Positions 10,201 to 22,042 of a stretch of 64,000 nt of DNA are shown piece by piece. A program made the translations under genes and the position numbers. How positions within the stretch are numbered: position 1 is the first letter of the stretch; every line of letters starts with the position of its first letter. The stretch comes from Rhodosporidiobolus odoratus (lineage: Eukaryota; Basidiomycota; Microbotryomycetes; Sporidiobolales; Sporidiobolaceae). Under the pieces are notes generated by a model, which was given only the letters and a program-made list of their open reading frames with translations, had not been told where the DNA came from and made no database searches. The stretch covers positions 156,501-220,500 of the forward strand of contig JAOANU010000011.1 of NCBI GenBank assembly GCA_034387635.1, written 5' to 3'.

Positions 10201-12907
10201 GCTGGAAAGTTGAAGACGAGTATTCTCGCACCGCCTTCGTCATTGCGGACCACGTACGCTGCCCTTTCCCCCTTGCCATTCTCCGCTTACTGTACGTGGA
10301 GTATACTGAATTTCCGTTCGTAGCTTGGTGTGCTTGAGGAAGGAGAGTTCTTCTACCAGTCTTCAGATCCGCTGCCCTCACCAAATGGACAAGGCTATAC
10401 CTCCATCGTTCTCGGACCCGCTCTGCTCAGTCGATCACCCGCCATCCAGCCCTGCGATATACAGAAGTACGACATTCCGTGTCCCTCGAGAAAGACGATC
10501 GCAGCTGATTCTGAGCCGTAGGTGGACTGGCATTTTCCGCCCCGAGTATTGCACCATCCGAGATGTCGTTATCGTTTCGGCCAAGGGTGAACGCGCTGCG
10601 TGCTCTATCTTGTCGGGAGGAGATTACGATGGCTCGTCTTGGCTTCTTTTCCTTCCCCTCTCCGCGCCTGCGCTCATTGCTTACTAAGCCCTGCACTGCT
10701 ACAGGCGATAAACTCGTCATCTGTACCAACCCGTCCCTCGTCAACCCCTTCAACCCTGCACTTGCCGACCCGTCCTTCGCCGACCCGCCCTTCAAGGATA
10801 GTGACTGGTTCGAAGTCAACCGACGAAAAGTCAAAGACGTTGTCGCTCCCCTGGTACAGGCGGGAGGAGACGAGCAGTTGTCGGTGATCTTCATGGAGGG
10901 GCTGTGGCAGGGAAAACAGTATGGGGTGATCAGTACCTGGCATACTACGCTGGCTTATAAGCTGGGGTTGGCGGATTCGTTGTCTTCGGAGGTGCGCTTC
11001 CCTGTTCCACCCTCCGCCTCCCTGATACCCTCTCTGGCCTGGACAAGGTGTGTCTGCTAGGTCGGTCACCTCTTCTGCCGCGCCCTCGACGGTCGGAAGC
11101 AAGGCCTCGCTTTCAGCGAGTCGAAATGGCTTGAAGCTAAGAAGAGGTTCTTTGAGCCTCATCGCACCAAACCAACTTGGACGTATCTCGAAGATGGTGG
11201 GAAAGTGCCTGGGGGCGTTCACACTGCGGTAAGACCCCCAAAAATGGGGAAACCCGCGATGGGTGCGTCTTTAGTTTTTTCTCCCCCACTTCCTAAGCCT
11301 TTTCATGACGCGCGGTCTGATGCGAGCCTTCGGGATGCAGACGAACTGGTCGCGGAGGGTGAAAAGGCGAAAGAGACCGCTCGATCGCAGTGGCTCGATT
11401 GGTGCAAAGGTCGAAATTGGAAGGAAGACCCCGACCTGGCCGACGAGTGGGTCACAGCTTGGGATCTGGCTGTCGAAGATGTCAAATTGTGCAAATCAGG
11501 CGCGAAGGAATACTCGGAGGACTTGCTGGAGATTCTTCGGCATGTTCGAGTGCGTCTCCTTCGTTTCGCCATGTCATACCGCTGTTCTGACTATTTTCAA
11601 CGTTTGCAGCGGATGAAGGACGAATATACCCTCCTTCGTCAAACCTGGATGCGCGATCGAGAACTGAAGGAGCAGACGACTCGAGCCTTGCAATGCCCTG
11701 GCTCGCCAACCAAATCACCGTCTAGGCAAAAGGCGTCTGGAAGGCCTCGTCACGGTCGCAAAAGGAAGATCTCCTCGAGCTGACAAGGAGGTTCTGGGGT
11801 ATTCTGGACGAGGGGAGGATGAAGAGTCTGAAGCTGCAAGGGAGGGATGGTTTGAAGTCGGTGAGAGCATTGGTGGTGCGTTGTTTCTCCCCCTTTGATG
11901 CTGCCCTAGCTCACGCAGTGTCTGCTTGTAGGCATCGTGCGCCTACATCGACTTCCTCAGACCGACGGCGGCGCCCCTTGCACCTGGCGCTACTCCCTTC
12001 CTCAACAAGCTCCGAGCCATTGCACCTTCTCCTTCTCGAACGCCATCGATTTCTACTGTACTCTCGGCAACCTCCACCGTCGTCGCCACTCCCTCGCATA
12101 TCGCTCTGAGCAGAACCTCCACCGTTATCACCGTACCTTCGCCCGCCCCTCTTGCCCCTGCCCCTTTTCGACACCGCGATTCGGACGGCGACGACATCTT
12201 CCACGACGCCGAAGACTCCTTCGATGGCGACGACGACTTTTCGTACTCGCAGGTAGCAGACACAGCCAGTCAAGCCGTTGCTGCAGCCCGGGCGAACACT
12301 TCAAGCGTTTTCTCCTCGACCTCGACCTCTCAAACCCTCGCCGCCCAAAGTACCAACGCCGCTTCGTCCTCCCACCCTTCCGGTCCTCCTTCACCCACTC
12401 CCGTCGTCGCTCCGCCTCTCCCGGTTTCAGCCTTCCCAGGCGCAATCGAAGAACGCCGAGGCCTGCTCGCCCACAAACCCTCTTTCGCCGACGCTTGCAA
12501 AAAGGCTGAGATCAAGTTTTGCTTTGATATGGCCCATAGGGATGTCTTGGCTCTCAAGGCGGATGCAGAGACGAGGAGGTTGTATGGAGGAAGTGTAGGA
12601 GGAAGGGGAATTCAGGCGAGCAAGGTCGCGCCGGGGATGGTGCGTCTATATTCTTTCGCTGTCCATCATCTCTCGTTCGTTCAAGACTGCGCTTCATCAC
12701 TTCTTTTTGCGGCAAGCGCGTCCAGCTGACCTCGAAGCTCTCGTTCCGATCTCGGAACAGCTCGACTGCCTCTCTGTGTCGAAACGCTCTGCCGGTTTGA
12801 CCAAGGCTCGTGCGAGGGTGCGACCTCTTACACTCCTCACGACTTCGGACGAAACTACTGGCGACTCGGCAGGACCATCGCCGGCTAAAAAGGCGAGAAG
12901 GGAGTAA
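7225..12907 (+). CDS. RNA-dependent RNA polymerase, eukaryotic RNA-silencing type
   Basis: Cellular RdRPs copy single-stranded RNA into double-stranded RNA for Dicer. From ATG 7225 the N-terminus is Pro-rich, and many short introns follow. Conserved polymerase blocks include VMTDGCSLMS (about 9030-9135), a GVWAF block, IEVRDSQWKFK, and the catalytic region CSILSGGDYDGDKLVICTNP. The DxDGD aspartates are intact only after removal of a GC-AG intron at 10632-10704. Downstream come WFEVNRRKVK, an AYKLGLADSL helix, and VGHLFCRALDGRKQGLAFSE. The C-terminal third has charged helical regions, an acidic Ser-rich insert (DSDGDDIFHDAEDSFDGDDD) and a basic tail PAKKARRE that could be a nuclear localisation signal. 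Its presence implies an RNA-silencing pathway in this organism (inference; Dicer and Argonaute are not in the window). Confidence 0.9.
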
Positions 12908-13405
12908 CAGAAGAGCTGGTCTCTTCTCGTTTTCTTCCCTTCCAGGTTCTCCTCTTGTTTGTGTCGACTACATAAGGGTGGCTTAGACTTAGGGGAATAA
13001 AGGGTATACGTGCCTGAGCAGTTAGAACCACTTTGAGCTGATTCAGAGTCGTACGTGAGGAAAGGATGCTTCTTTTCCTTTTTCCCTCTTCGACAAGCTC
13101 GCCTGCATACCCTCTTTCCTCGAAGTGTACGAGGGAATGGGGTGCACCCACTCGAGCGGAAAGTAGCTTAGCACTATGAGGGATGCCAGGAGAAAGACAA
13201 GGCAAAACAACGCGTGCGAGGGAGCGCTTGCCCGACTCGGAAGGACTTGGCGAGATTTCGACCGTGCCCGGGTCTGCCGCGTCTTTCCCTGTTTGTTATT
13301 GATTTTAAGGGTTCTTGTCGACCGGCTCGCTTGAACATACCCACACACTCTCTCTCTTGCTCTCTTACGCTCTACCACAGTCACTCATTATACTCTCCGC
13401 CCATC
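12908..13405. other. Intergenic, 498 nt
   Basis: This lies between two plus-strand genes. The final 100 nt are a pyrimidine-rich leader (ACACTCTCTCTCTTGCTCTC) typical of a fungal promoter or 5' UTR. No gene or RNA is recognised. Confidence 0.5.
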
Positions 13406-14335
13406 ATGCGTTCTACCTCCGTCTTGGCCTTGTCCTTCTCCGCCTTTGCCGGTTCGTCTCTTTCTCGCCTCCCAGGCCCCTTGAACCAGTACAGGCAAGC
13501 TGCATATGCTGAAATATCTTCCTACAGCCCTGTCCGTCGCGTCTCCGTCGAGCGATGCGGCCATTTCAGGCGCCCTTCTCTCGCTCACAAAGCGCGCCGA
13601 GTCCCCTTCCTCGTCTTCTTATCTCTCCGACATCTTCGGAACCGTCACGCCAAAGTGCGAAGACACCTGTAATGTCGGCTTGAGCGATTTGACCGTAAGT
13701 TGTGGCCTCGTTGCCGGACAATCCGCTTTTCTCAGGGAGATCCCGGCGCGTCCTGAGGCTGATCATGGTTTGTTTGTTGGCGCGATCGCAGTCTTGCTCG
13801 AAGATGTCGAACCAGGCGACTATTGCCGCTTGCGCGTGCTCCTCTCAGACTCTTGGCGACTTGAGGTCTTGCGCCTCTTGTGTTTCGTCCACCACCTCTT
13901 CCTCTTCGAACGCGACTGCCGTCGTCGAGGCCTACAAGTGCGTCTTAATCCTCCAAGTATCTCAGATGGCGTCATGCTGACCTACGCTGGTCCAATAGCT
14001 CTTTCGTCGACCTCTGCACCCAGGAAGGTTTGGCCAAAGTGACTGGAACCGTCGCAGTCGGCGCTTCCACCCAGGCCGTCTCCCGCACCCCCTCCTCTAC
14101 CGCCGTCTCTTCAAACTCCGCCTCTTCCCATGCGACCTACAATCCTTCTGCCTCCGCCGCTTCAACTGCCACTGTTCCTGCGCTCGTTGCGACTGGATCG
14201 CTCGCGTCTTCGGCTCGTCAAGCTGCGGCAAGTGCCAGCGCTTCGTCGTCAACCTCGGGTGCAGTCGGCCGGCTGGCGGCGGGCTCGGCTGTCGCGCTGA
14301 TCGGAGCGGCGGCGGCAATGGTCCTTGCGGCCTAA
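13406..14335 (+). CDS. Small secreted, probably GPI-anchored, Cys/Ser-rich wall protein
   Basis: Four exons (13406-13451, 13528-13694, 13791-13937, 13999-14335) splice in phase. The N-terminus MRSTSVLALSFSAFAALSVA is a signal peptide. The mature part has eight cysteines: PKCEDTC, SC, ACAC, SCASC and DLC. It ends in a long Ser/Thr/Ala region and a hydrophobic C-terminus (LAAGSAVALIGAAAAMVLAA) preceded by small residues, as expected for GPI attachment. Eight Cys plus a GPI signal recalls CFEM and related fungal wall proteins, but the spacing does not fit the CFEM pattern well, so I leave the family open. The likely place of action is the plasma membrane or cell wall. Confidence 0.75.
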
Positions 14336-15692
14336 AGGATCCTGGACTCGGCAGGGTTTCCTTGGTATCACGGTTTCTTTCGGAGCGGGGCGGACTGGTC
14401 CCTCCCTCATCTCTCTCTGTCTCTCTCTTTCGCCTTTCTCTCCTTCGCCTCTCTTTGCTCCCTTCTCCCCTGTTCACCCGAGATGGAGTAACATATCCCC
14501 TCTCATCTTCGCCTATGTCCCCGAACCTATCTCCCTCTTTTCGCCTGACCCTGACACTCTTCTACTGCTTTCGCCTCCCCTGCCCCCTACCCTATTAGTC
14601 ACGCGATACCCATACTATCCTACCTCTCCATCCACCTCCCACCCATCCGAAGTACCGCGTCGCTAATTTTCCCTCCCTCTCCTTTCTCATCTGGCTAGCC
14701 CATCTCCGTCTCGTTTCTTTCAGCAGTAGTAGCAGTACTTGGGTTGTCCCAGCTGCTGAATCGGTCTTGCTAGCAAGACCGACAGGTAGCTGCGTTTTGC
14801 GTCTTTTCTTAGGTGTTGTATAGCTTTTTTTCCCATACTCTCGCGTGAGTCCGACTCACCAGCAGTAGTGCTGCGCCTGGCAGCGCTCTGACTTGGTCGG
14901 CGGGGCAGCGGTGGCGGAGGTGAGAAGGCAAAAGAGGATGACCTTCTCACTGCTGCTTCCTCCTTCCGCTCGGGCACTGCACTCCTGTCTGCCGACTGAC
15001 GCTCCTGGCACTCCATTGATCTGACTGCAGCCGAAAGCGCCCGAGAGCTTCCGTGGCCCCCGGCCAGGCGTCGCTTTTCTGGTCGCAATCTTTCCGCCTT
15101 CTTTTCTCTTCGCTGTTCTTGGAATCCTGCTTTTCGCCTGCTTGAGACCGTTATACTCGACTCAAAGACGTCTTCGTAACTCGATATCAATCTTGTACCG
15201 TATTCAGCTGACCGACGTGTGACCCGGTCGTTTCCGAACTACTGTGCCACCATTCTGATTTCTTGATCGCACAAGTTCGGCCTCTGGTTGTCACCACTTG
15301 CTCGCTTGACTAGCTCACGCAGGGCCTCTGCAGGCTTATCTAAGCCCCAGTCCACCCACTGCAACCTTTCGCCAGTCTTCATCGCCCATCGCTTCGAGTT
15401 TGAGCGTGAGGCGCCGAATCTCGCGCTCCCTCTCGCACGACTACGACACTACGATCGGGCTTGTTCGAGTCGCTCTGGTCATAGGTGAGTCTCTATCTCC
15501 ATCTTGAGCTATTCAGGAAGTCAACAGGAGGGGTCAAGAGGGACTTTGACGCCGCAGTCCGTCGTTAGCACAATCTGACGCTCTGCTCTCATTGCAGAAC
15601 ACGCACTAATACACGCCATCCAACTCTATCCTACCCCTACAATCGGCCTATAACCTTTACCTCTTGATCTTCTCGACTTCGCACCTTTCGCC
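14336..15692. other. Long 3' UTR / promoter region with a 5'-UTR intron of the arrestin gene
   Basis: These 1.36 kb contain pyrimidine-rich sequence (14400-14700) and no convincing coding frame. A 156-codon minus-strand frame at 15190-14720 is Ser/Arg/Lys-rich without protein-like blocks. On the plus strand a canonical intron, 15485-15597 (GTGAGT to ATTGCAG), probably lies in the 5' UTR of the alpha-arrestin. The length suggests a complex promoter. Confidence 0.45.
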
Positions 15693-18600
15693 ATGCCGTC
15701 CGGTGGTCACGTCGAACCGCTCGAGATTCAGCTAGAGAGCAATGAACTCGTCTTTCGAGGGTTCACCGGTGATGAGGCAAGGTGCGTTGCCTGTCTTCAA
15801 CTTCTCCACACCGTGCTTCAACCGGGCTTTACCTCTGGTTGCCCCTTCGTCTGCTTCCCCTTACCCCGAACCTCGTCCGCTGACTTCCAAATCGTGATCG
15901 TCTCCCGAATAGCTGGACACCCGCCGTGTGCAACGGCTCTGTCATCCTCAACCTGGCACACTCGACGGATCTGAAAGAAGTCAGGTGCGTTGCTGTTCCC
16001 TCGTTCTCGTGGGCAAAGCGATACTGACCTACTCACCATTTCTCGCAGTCTAATCTTCACCGGCGTAGCCAAAGTCACCTGGCGCGACTCTTCAACCCAC
16101 CACCACGACCACCCCCTCTTCTTCCACGACTTCAACTTTCTCAACCCTTCTTCACACACCAACCGAGAAGACGCGAAAAAGGAGCATCATCACGTTCACA
16201 CACTCAAAGCCGGCCGACATGTCTTTCCCTTCTCTCTCACGGTACCGGGATCCTTGCCGGCGAGCTTGAGGACGTACTCGGGGACGGGAGTCATTGAGTA
16301 CAAGCTTAAGGCTATTGCGCAAAGGCCTGGGTTTGCGGCGACGGATTGGAAGGCGAGGAAGATGGTCCGGATTGCGAGGAGCTTTGGTGCGGACGCGGTC
16401 GAATATAACCAGACCCTCGAGATCGGTGCGTCTCCTCTCTACTGCCTCGCCACGCAGAAAGTACTTAAGAGGCTTTGAGCAGAAAACACGTGGCCTGGAA
16501 AGGTCATGTACTCCTTTACTCTTCCGCACAAGGCCTTCGCGGCCGGAGACACCATACCAGTCGCCGTCAAGTTCTCGCCATTAGCGAAAGGGGTCCGCAT
16601 CGTATCCCTCATTACGACGATACGGGAGCATACGTATGTGCCCATCTCTTCCACGCTTCTCCATGCCCATACTAACTTCTCCCTCGCAGCACCGTTTCTT
16701 CGAAGAATTCCTCGCATTCCGAAGCACGCGACGCTACGGTCGTAAAGTATAACTTTGTCGCTGAGGGTTCCCACGGTCCCTCTTCTGGCACAAGCACTCC
16801 TCACCACCCTCCTACACCAGCTCGCATCGAGTCCACAGCGTCATTACGCTCCCTCGGCGGCTTTGGCTCGGGCATGTCAACCCCGTCGACGCCGGGCTTC
16901 AACAGTCCTTTCCACGGTGGTGCGATGACACCCGCCAACGAGAGTGCCGGAGCTGGCGGACCGAATGGTGGATTCCCGTTCCAGCCTCGAGGGCGGAGAC
17001 CGCAGTTCCAACTCGGTGGCGATACGGACGACGGGCATGAAGATGAGGAGGAAGAGCCAGAAGCGTCAGAAGAGTCGGCTGAAGAAGAAATCGATGATGG
17101 GCAGGATACCGAAGTGGATGTCGTGGTCGACGTGCAGATTCCGATCTGGACAGCGCCTTCGCACACCGTTCACCCCATCTTTATCAACCATAAGATCAAA
17201 TGGTCGGCCTTCATTAAAAACCCGGACGGCCACGTTTCTGAGCTCCGATGCGCTCTTCCTATCCACGTCCTCGCCTCCTGCCTGCAGGAAGAAGCTCGCC
17301 TCGCCTCTGCTGGTTCTCGCAACCTCCTCTTCGGCGAGTCTGGCGTCCTCGCCCACTCCGACGTTCCGCAGGTCGACCTGCCCTCGTACCAGGACCACGT
17401 CATGGACCGAGTCGCCAATGCCGGTACCGCCAATACCTTCTCTGCCGCTGCCGGTTTCGCACCTACGCCTTGGAGTTCTCGCAATACGCCCACAGGCACT
17501 CCCGGGATTTCTCCACCGGTCTCTCGCCCTCCCTCGCGTCCTCCTTCCCCTGAGCGTCGCAGTAGTCACGGAGGCCACACCTTCGGCGGCTTTGGTGGCT
17601 TCTCTGCCTTGTCGTCGATCGGTAACAACAGTGCCGCTGCATCAAGGCGGGGTTCCGCACCGAATACGCCTGCCCCCGCCAGCCCGCCGCCACCACCCGC
17701 AGAAGCCGACTCTGCCCACCCGGAGGATCACCGGAATTGGGTCGACTCGGAGTTGCTCTCGACGCTGGCATTGAACGACAATGCGGCGTCTCCGACCGGC
17801 TCGGCACCGACTTCTCGCCCTTCTTCACGCCCGAGCTCTCGTCCTTCATCGAGGCCCAACTCTCGCCCGGGCAGTCGCGCCCCTTCGCCTGAACGCGAAC
17901 CTCGTTCCGCCGCCGTCCCCATCTCTGCCTCACCGTCGACTCCCTCTGTACATGCCGACGAGCGCCCGCCCCTTTCTCGCAGCCATACCAGCGGCAGCTT
18001 CTTCAATCTTCACTTGCCGAAACCTCTCCGTCCCCTCACTTCCTTTTCCCGCAACGGCTCGGCGTCCAACCTGCGAGACATGTTGCACATGTCGAGTCAC
18101 GGAGACCACCACCAGCCTCGAGCTGGTGACAGTCGACGAGGCTCGCTTCACAACTCGCGGCATGAAGAAGATCACTCGACTGCGCCGTCGCCTTCGGCTC
18201 TCTCTTCCGCCCTTGCTGCTCACGCCGCTCGAGCAGGCCCTACAGGTCAGGTACCCCTACAGCCCCTCGCGGTTGACACGCCCCAGCCCATGTCCTCCTA
18301 CGGTGGCGGTGGTGCTCTCATCCACACCCACCCGTTGATGAGCAACTCGGCGAGCGCCTCAACAGCTACTTCCCCCGTCTCGGCTTCCCCCGCCAACCCT
18401 AGCCCTCTCCATACCCCATCCTTCCAGCAACACTACAGCGCGCAACCTCTCTCACTTTCCATTCCTTCGACTCCCTCAGGTCCCGTCTCGCCTGGACCGA
18501 GTACTCCAGGTGCAGGTGGAAACCCTTCGGATCCGAACGTCGATTTCCTCTCCCAAGTCCCTTCGTATGACGTCGCTGCCCGAGGGTTCTTGGGAGGCGG

Positions 18601-18790
18601 CGTCGTACCGCTTAGTAGGGGGTTGCCGAATTATGAGGATGCTTGTGGGGGGGCGGGGGCGGGATCGGGCTCGAGTGAGGCGGGTACGCCAAGGGGGTTG
18701 GGGAGCGGGGCGGGAATGCGGTTTTTGGGGGAGGGGGAGGGGGGAAAGGAGGGTGCGCGCGCCGAGGGGAGGGAGAGGGATTGCGCGTAG
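15693..18790 (+). CDS. Alpha-arrestin (ART-type ubiquitin-ligase adaptor)
   Basis: Alpha-arrestins recruit Rsp5/Nedd4-type ligases to plasma-membrane transporters for endocytosis. The start MPSGGHVEPLEIQLESNELV is followed by short introns. The N-terminal arrestin fold is recognisable: ILNLAHSTDLKEV, LIFTGVAKVTWRD, HTLKAGRHVFPFSLTVPGSL, TGVIEYKLKAIAQR, then YSFTLPHKAFAAGDTIPVAV and VRIVSLITTIREHT. A C-terminal arrestin part spans TEVDVVVDVQIPIWTAP to ELRCALPIHVL. About 400 residues of Ser/Pro-rich disordered tail follow. The tail and linker contain L/VPxY-type sites (DLPSYQD, QVPSYDV, GLPNYED) that could bind WW domains. The last about 50 codons are G-run-rich and translate to Gly/Glu repeats. 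Confidence 0.85.
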
Positions 18791-19394
18791 GCTGTACCTA
18801 AGTTGGAGGGATAGACGGAAAAGAAGGAGGCAGAGACGATGGAGACAGAGACGGAAGACAAGAAGAAGACGGAGATGTTTACCTAGATAGACTAGCGCCC
18901 CATTTTCCCCCCTCATACTCCCCTCTATAGATCATGAATTTCCGTTTGCAGTTTTGCCCTTGTAACCCCCTTACTTCCTCCCCTCCGCCAACGACGTATT
19001 ACTGCAGACCCTCCTACTTTACAAACCCGTAATTTGCTTTTTCTTCCTCCACTTTCTCGTCGTCTCTGTCGCCGGTCGCACTTCCGCCTCTCATCCTAGC
19101 AGTTTTGGCGACGTCTTTACTCGCCTCCGCAGACCGGTGTTTACCCACGGTTCTCCGAGTCGTGGCTATCGCGATTTGCTTGACAGCAGATCTCGTCGTT
19201 CCCTCGTTGCCAGATTCTCTTGTCCATGAAACTTCCTTTCGTGGCTGCCGGCACTCCAGCAGCTCCAGCGTGCTTTACCTGCGCTCTTCACCTCGTCCCG
19301 CTCAGGTCTTCGCATCCATTCCCGACTCGCCCGCTCGCTCCGTCTCTTCCCTCTGGTTCCGTCTCCACTACCCGTCGATCTCCTCCAATCGCCA
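18791..19394. other. Intergenic, 604 nt
   Basis: This lies between two plus-strand genes. A plus-strand frame at 19105-19398 runs into the next gene in another phase and looks fortuitous. The region is pyrimidine-rich toward the downstream start. Nothing else is recognised. Confidence 0.45.
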
Positions 19395-20907
19395 ATGATA
19401 GAAGCGCTAAACACCATAGATCTCAGCAATTACCTCAGCGGCCAATCCACGCCAGAGCAAGACAAGGAGACCGCGCAGAGTTTCGTCGACAATGCCAAAA
19501 CTATTGGCTTCTTTTACGTGACGGGGTGGGAAGGGGCGGTACCCAAAGAGCTTGTCGAAGAGGTGTTTGACTATGTACGTCCCCCTATCCGTCTATGACG
19601 AGAATTTAGGGAAGGGAAGAGCTGTGCGGCCGCAGGAAGGAACTGATCGGAGTGGTCGGGGGGCGCGGATGCAGAATAAGCGCTTCTTCGATTTGCCGCA
19701 AGAGAAAAAGGACGAGCTGGAGTACAAGAGTAGCAAAGCAAACCGGGGTTACCTCTCCTTTGGGCGGGAACAGGTGCGTAGCGTCTTTTCTTCCTCAGCT
19801 TATTCTCTCGAGGCTCAGAGCGGCATTGGCCGGCGAATTCTCGCGCGTATGCTCATCCGATGTTTTACAGGCGAGTATGAGTAAAGATGCCGACCAGATC
19901 GAATCGGAGAGGGAGGCTAACAAAGATCAGAAGTGCGCTTTCTTCGCGGGTTTGCACGCTGTTTCCCGCTGACGATGTTCTTTCGCAGGGAGACCATGGA
20001 GATTGGGAATGATATCGACCCAGAATACCCCGAGCACTGGCCGCAAGCGGACGTTCTGCCCGGCTTCAAGGCTGTACGCTGCCTTTCCTTTTCCCAACCT
20101 TCTCGCCATCCCGTTGATCACGTACGATATGCAGACCATGAACCGCTTCCACCTCCTGTGCCACGAGCTCCACCTCCGTATCATGTCTCTCCTCGCCCTC
20201 TCTCTCGACCTTTCTCCCTCCTACTTCGACCCGCAGATCAACGGTCGAAACCATTGCTTGCGCCTTCTTCACTACCCGCCTGTACCCCGCTCAGGGTCCA
20301 ACTCGCGCATAGGAGCTCACCAAGATTTCGGGACTGTGACGCTGCTATGGCAGGATGAGACCGGTGGGCTTGAGATTGAAGGACCGGATGGAAAGTGGGT
20401 TCCCGTGACGCCCAAGAAAGATTCCTTTGTGATAAATCTGTAAGGCTCTGGTCGTCTCCTTGCACTGTTTGTCCCATACTGATTCTCCGAGGCTTCTGCA
20501 GTGGCAACGTCCTCTCCCGATGGTCCAACGACCGCCTCAAATCTACAGTCCATCGAGCAGTCCTTCCTCAGCTGAAAGAGGGGGAAGACCCGAACGCGCT
20601 GACCAGAACTCGACGCAGTGTCGCTTACTTCTGCAATGTGCGCCGACACCCTCTCCCTCTCTGATTCCCGCATACGTGATTCTGACTGTGCCTTTTCGAC
20701 TCCTCTTCCGCCGACCTGCCTGCGGCTCTTTGCCCGGTGTCCAATACTCCCTATCTTCCTCTCGTATTCTTTCCGTCGCAGCCCAACCCTGACGCTCTCA
20801 TCTCCTGCATTCCTGGTCTCGAGAACGAGGACGGCACATCGACCTACGAGCCAGTTCTCGCGGGCGACTTCTACGCAAAGCTGTTGGAGGCAGAGATTGG
20901 AGTGTGA
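19395..20907 (+). CDS. 2-oxoglutarate/Fe(II) oxygenase, isopenicillin N synthase-like family
   Basis: These non-haem iron enzymes oxidise small molecules using 2-oxoglutarate and oxygen. The start MIEALNTIDLSNYL opens the N-terminal (DIOX_N) region, with AKTIGFFYVTG and NKRFFDLPQEKKDELEYKSS. The C-terminal jelly-roll carries LRLLHYPPVPR, the iron-binding pair in IGAHQDFGTVTLLWQD (His and Asp), the distal His in DRLKSTVHRAVLP, and the 2-oxoglutarate-binding Arg/Ser in TRRSVAYF. All four are present, so it should be active. Six or more short introns. The end is LLEAEIGV followed by TGA at 20905-20907. The substrate cannot be predicted. Fungal relatives occur both as housekeeping and as secondary-metabolism enzymes, and no biosynthetic cluster is visible here. 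Confidence 0.88.
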
Positions 20908-22042
20908 GCGTGAAACGTGCTCTAGACAGATGTAAGGTGTCGGCAGGCGCTATATCACGTGGTTGTTCGCAGTTGAGTCTGTTCTGCAGTGGTTCGTACA
21001 TTGTAGATTGTACACCTTTAGTGGATATTGCTGTATTATACTGTCTGATTTCGCCGGATCACGCACCATACATTCTCACGCAGTCACTTTCTCGTAGTTT
21101 GTCGGCGCGGGGTGCTCTTCGCACGCGTTGTGACGGAAGCAGTAGCCTAAAGACGGTGCAAATGTTCGCAGCTAGGGGCAACGAGCTGTGGACGCGCACG
21201 TTCCTGCAGAACAAGTTCAGTGACGTATGCTGTTCAATCTGTGGCCCAGCAGAAAGGCGCGAAAGCGTGCTCAGTGACAGAAGGGGGCCGGAGAAGAAGA
21301 AGGAAAGAAAAGCGCAGGAAAAGACTGCCTCTCCCCGAGCTGTCATTGCGTTTCTTGAGTGTCCTTTGGGTCCCGCGAGCTCCTTGAGAGCTATATCGAC
21401 GCTTCGGAAGCGCCTGGTAGGAATCGGACGCGACGATACCTTCACATTGCATCGACAGCCAAGAAGCAAATTGCCATGACTATCAAAGTCTGGAGTGACC
21501 GCGCAACCTCTCTTGCTTTCCTGTCCACCACTACTCGGAACAGCATCAGCTACTCTATACTCTGCCTGCGCACCTTTTACACCCATACACACACGCTCTC
21601 ATACTCAAGATGCCTCGTCTCGGGTTCGTTTCTTTCTCTTGATCTCGTCCTGACTCTTCTCGCATGCATTAACAAGACTTTCCGCAGTCACTGTCACGTC
21701 TCACACGATATCTACACACCCGGCTTCGTCCATGAGGCTACAGGACCCCTCGACCTCGAGTAACCCACCCCTGGACAAGCCGTTTCTTCCAAGTGCGTCA
21801 AGAGCGCCTACAGATCACGCTCCAAGCCTCAGTCAGAGACTTGGTAAAAAGCTTATCGAGTTTCGCACAAAACCTTGGAACGCACGGTCGAAAGAGCAGA
21901 CCGCAACCTTCTCAATCTGGTTGGACTTCCCATCTACCACGCATCCTGACCATCAGTTTTGCGCACAGCTCTGCTGAAAACAAGCTGACAGCTGTCGTGT
22001 ATTGCCTCAAAGTATATTCCATCTAATATAGTCCAGGTAGAT
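20908..22042. other. Accessory intergenic region containing duplicated copy A
   Basis: This lies between the oxygenase (+) stop and the MFS transporter (-) stop. It holds copy A of a dispersed repeat (21387-21815, listed separately). The first 450 nt have no recognisable gene. A plus-strand frame at 21793-22026 trails the repeat and lacks any recognised motif. Confidence 0.5.
21387..21815 (+). pseudogene. Copy A of a duplicated promoter plus small-gene segment (decayed)
   Basis: This segment is a diverged copy of 25427-25860. It matches from GAGCTATAT... through the leader, the start context ACTCAAGATGCCTCGTCTCG (ATG at 21610) and the acceptor region CCGCAGTCACTGTCA, to GGACAAGCCGTTTCTTCC. 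The TATA-like element seen in copy B (TATAAAAG) is TATCAAAG here. The donor GGGTTCGT is preserved. Spliced from it, the frame reads MPRLGHCHVSHDIYTPGFVH and stops 10 codons later. Most likely a decayed gene remnant; a very short peptide gene is the alternative. Confidence 0.5.

Noticed and set aside
14720..15190. 156-codon minus-strand frame between the GPI protein and the alpha-arrestin
   Set aside because: Ser/Arg/Lys-rich with no recognised block, and it overlaps the probable arrestin leader on the other strand.
19105..19398. 97-codon plus-strand frame before the 2-oxoglutarate oxygenase
   Set aside because: It overlaps the oxygenase start in another phase and lacks conserved features; likely leader sequence.
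21387..21480. Possible tRNA-like element in the duplicated segment (GGTAGGAATCGG region)
   Set aside because: No A-box/B-box pair with correct spacing and no cloverleaf could be drawn; conservation is explained by the promoter duplication.
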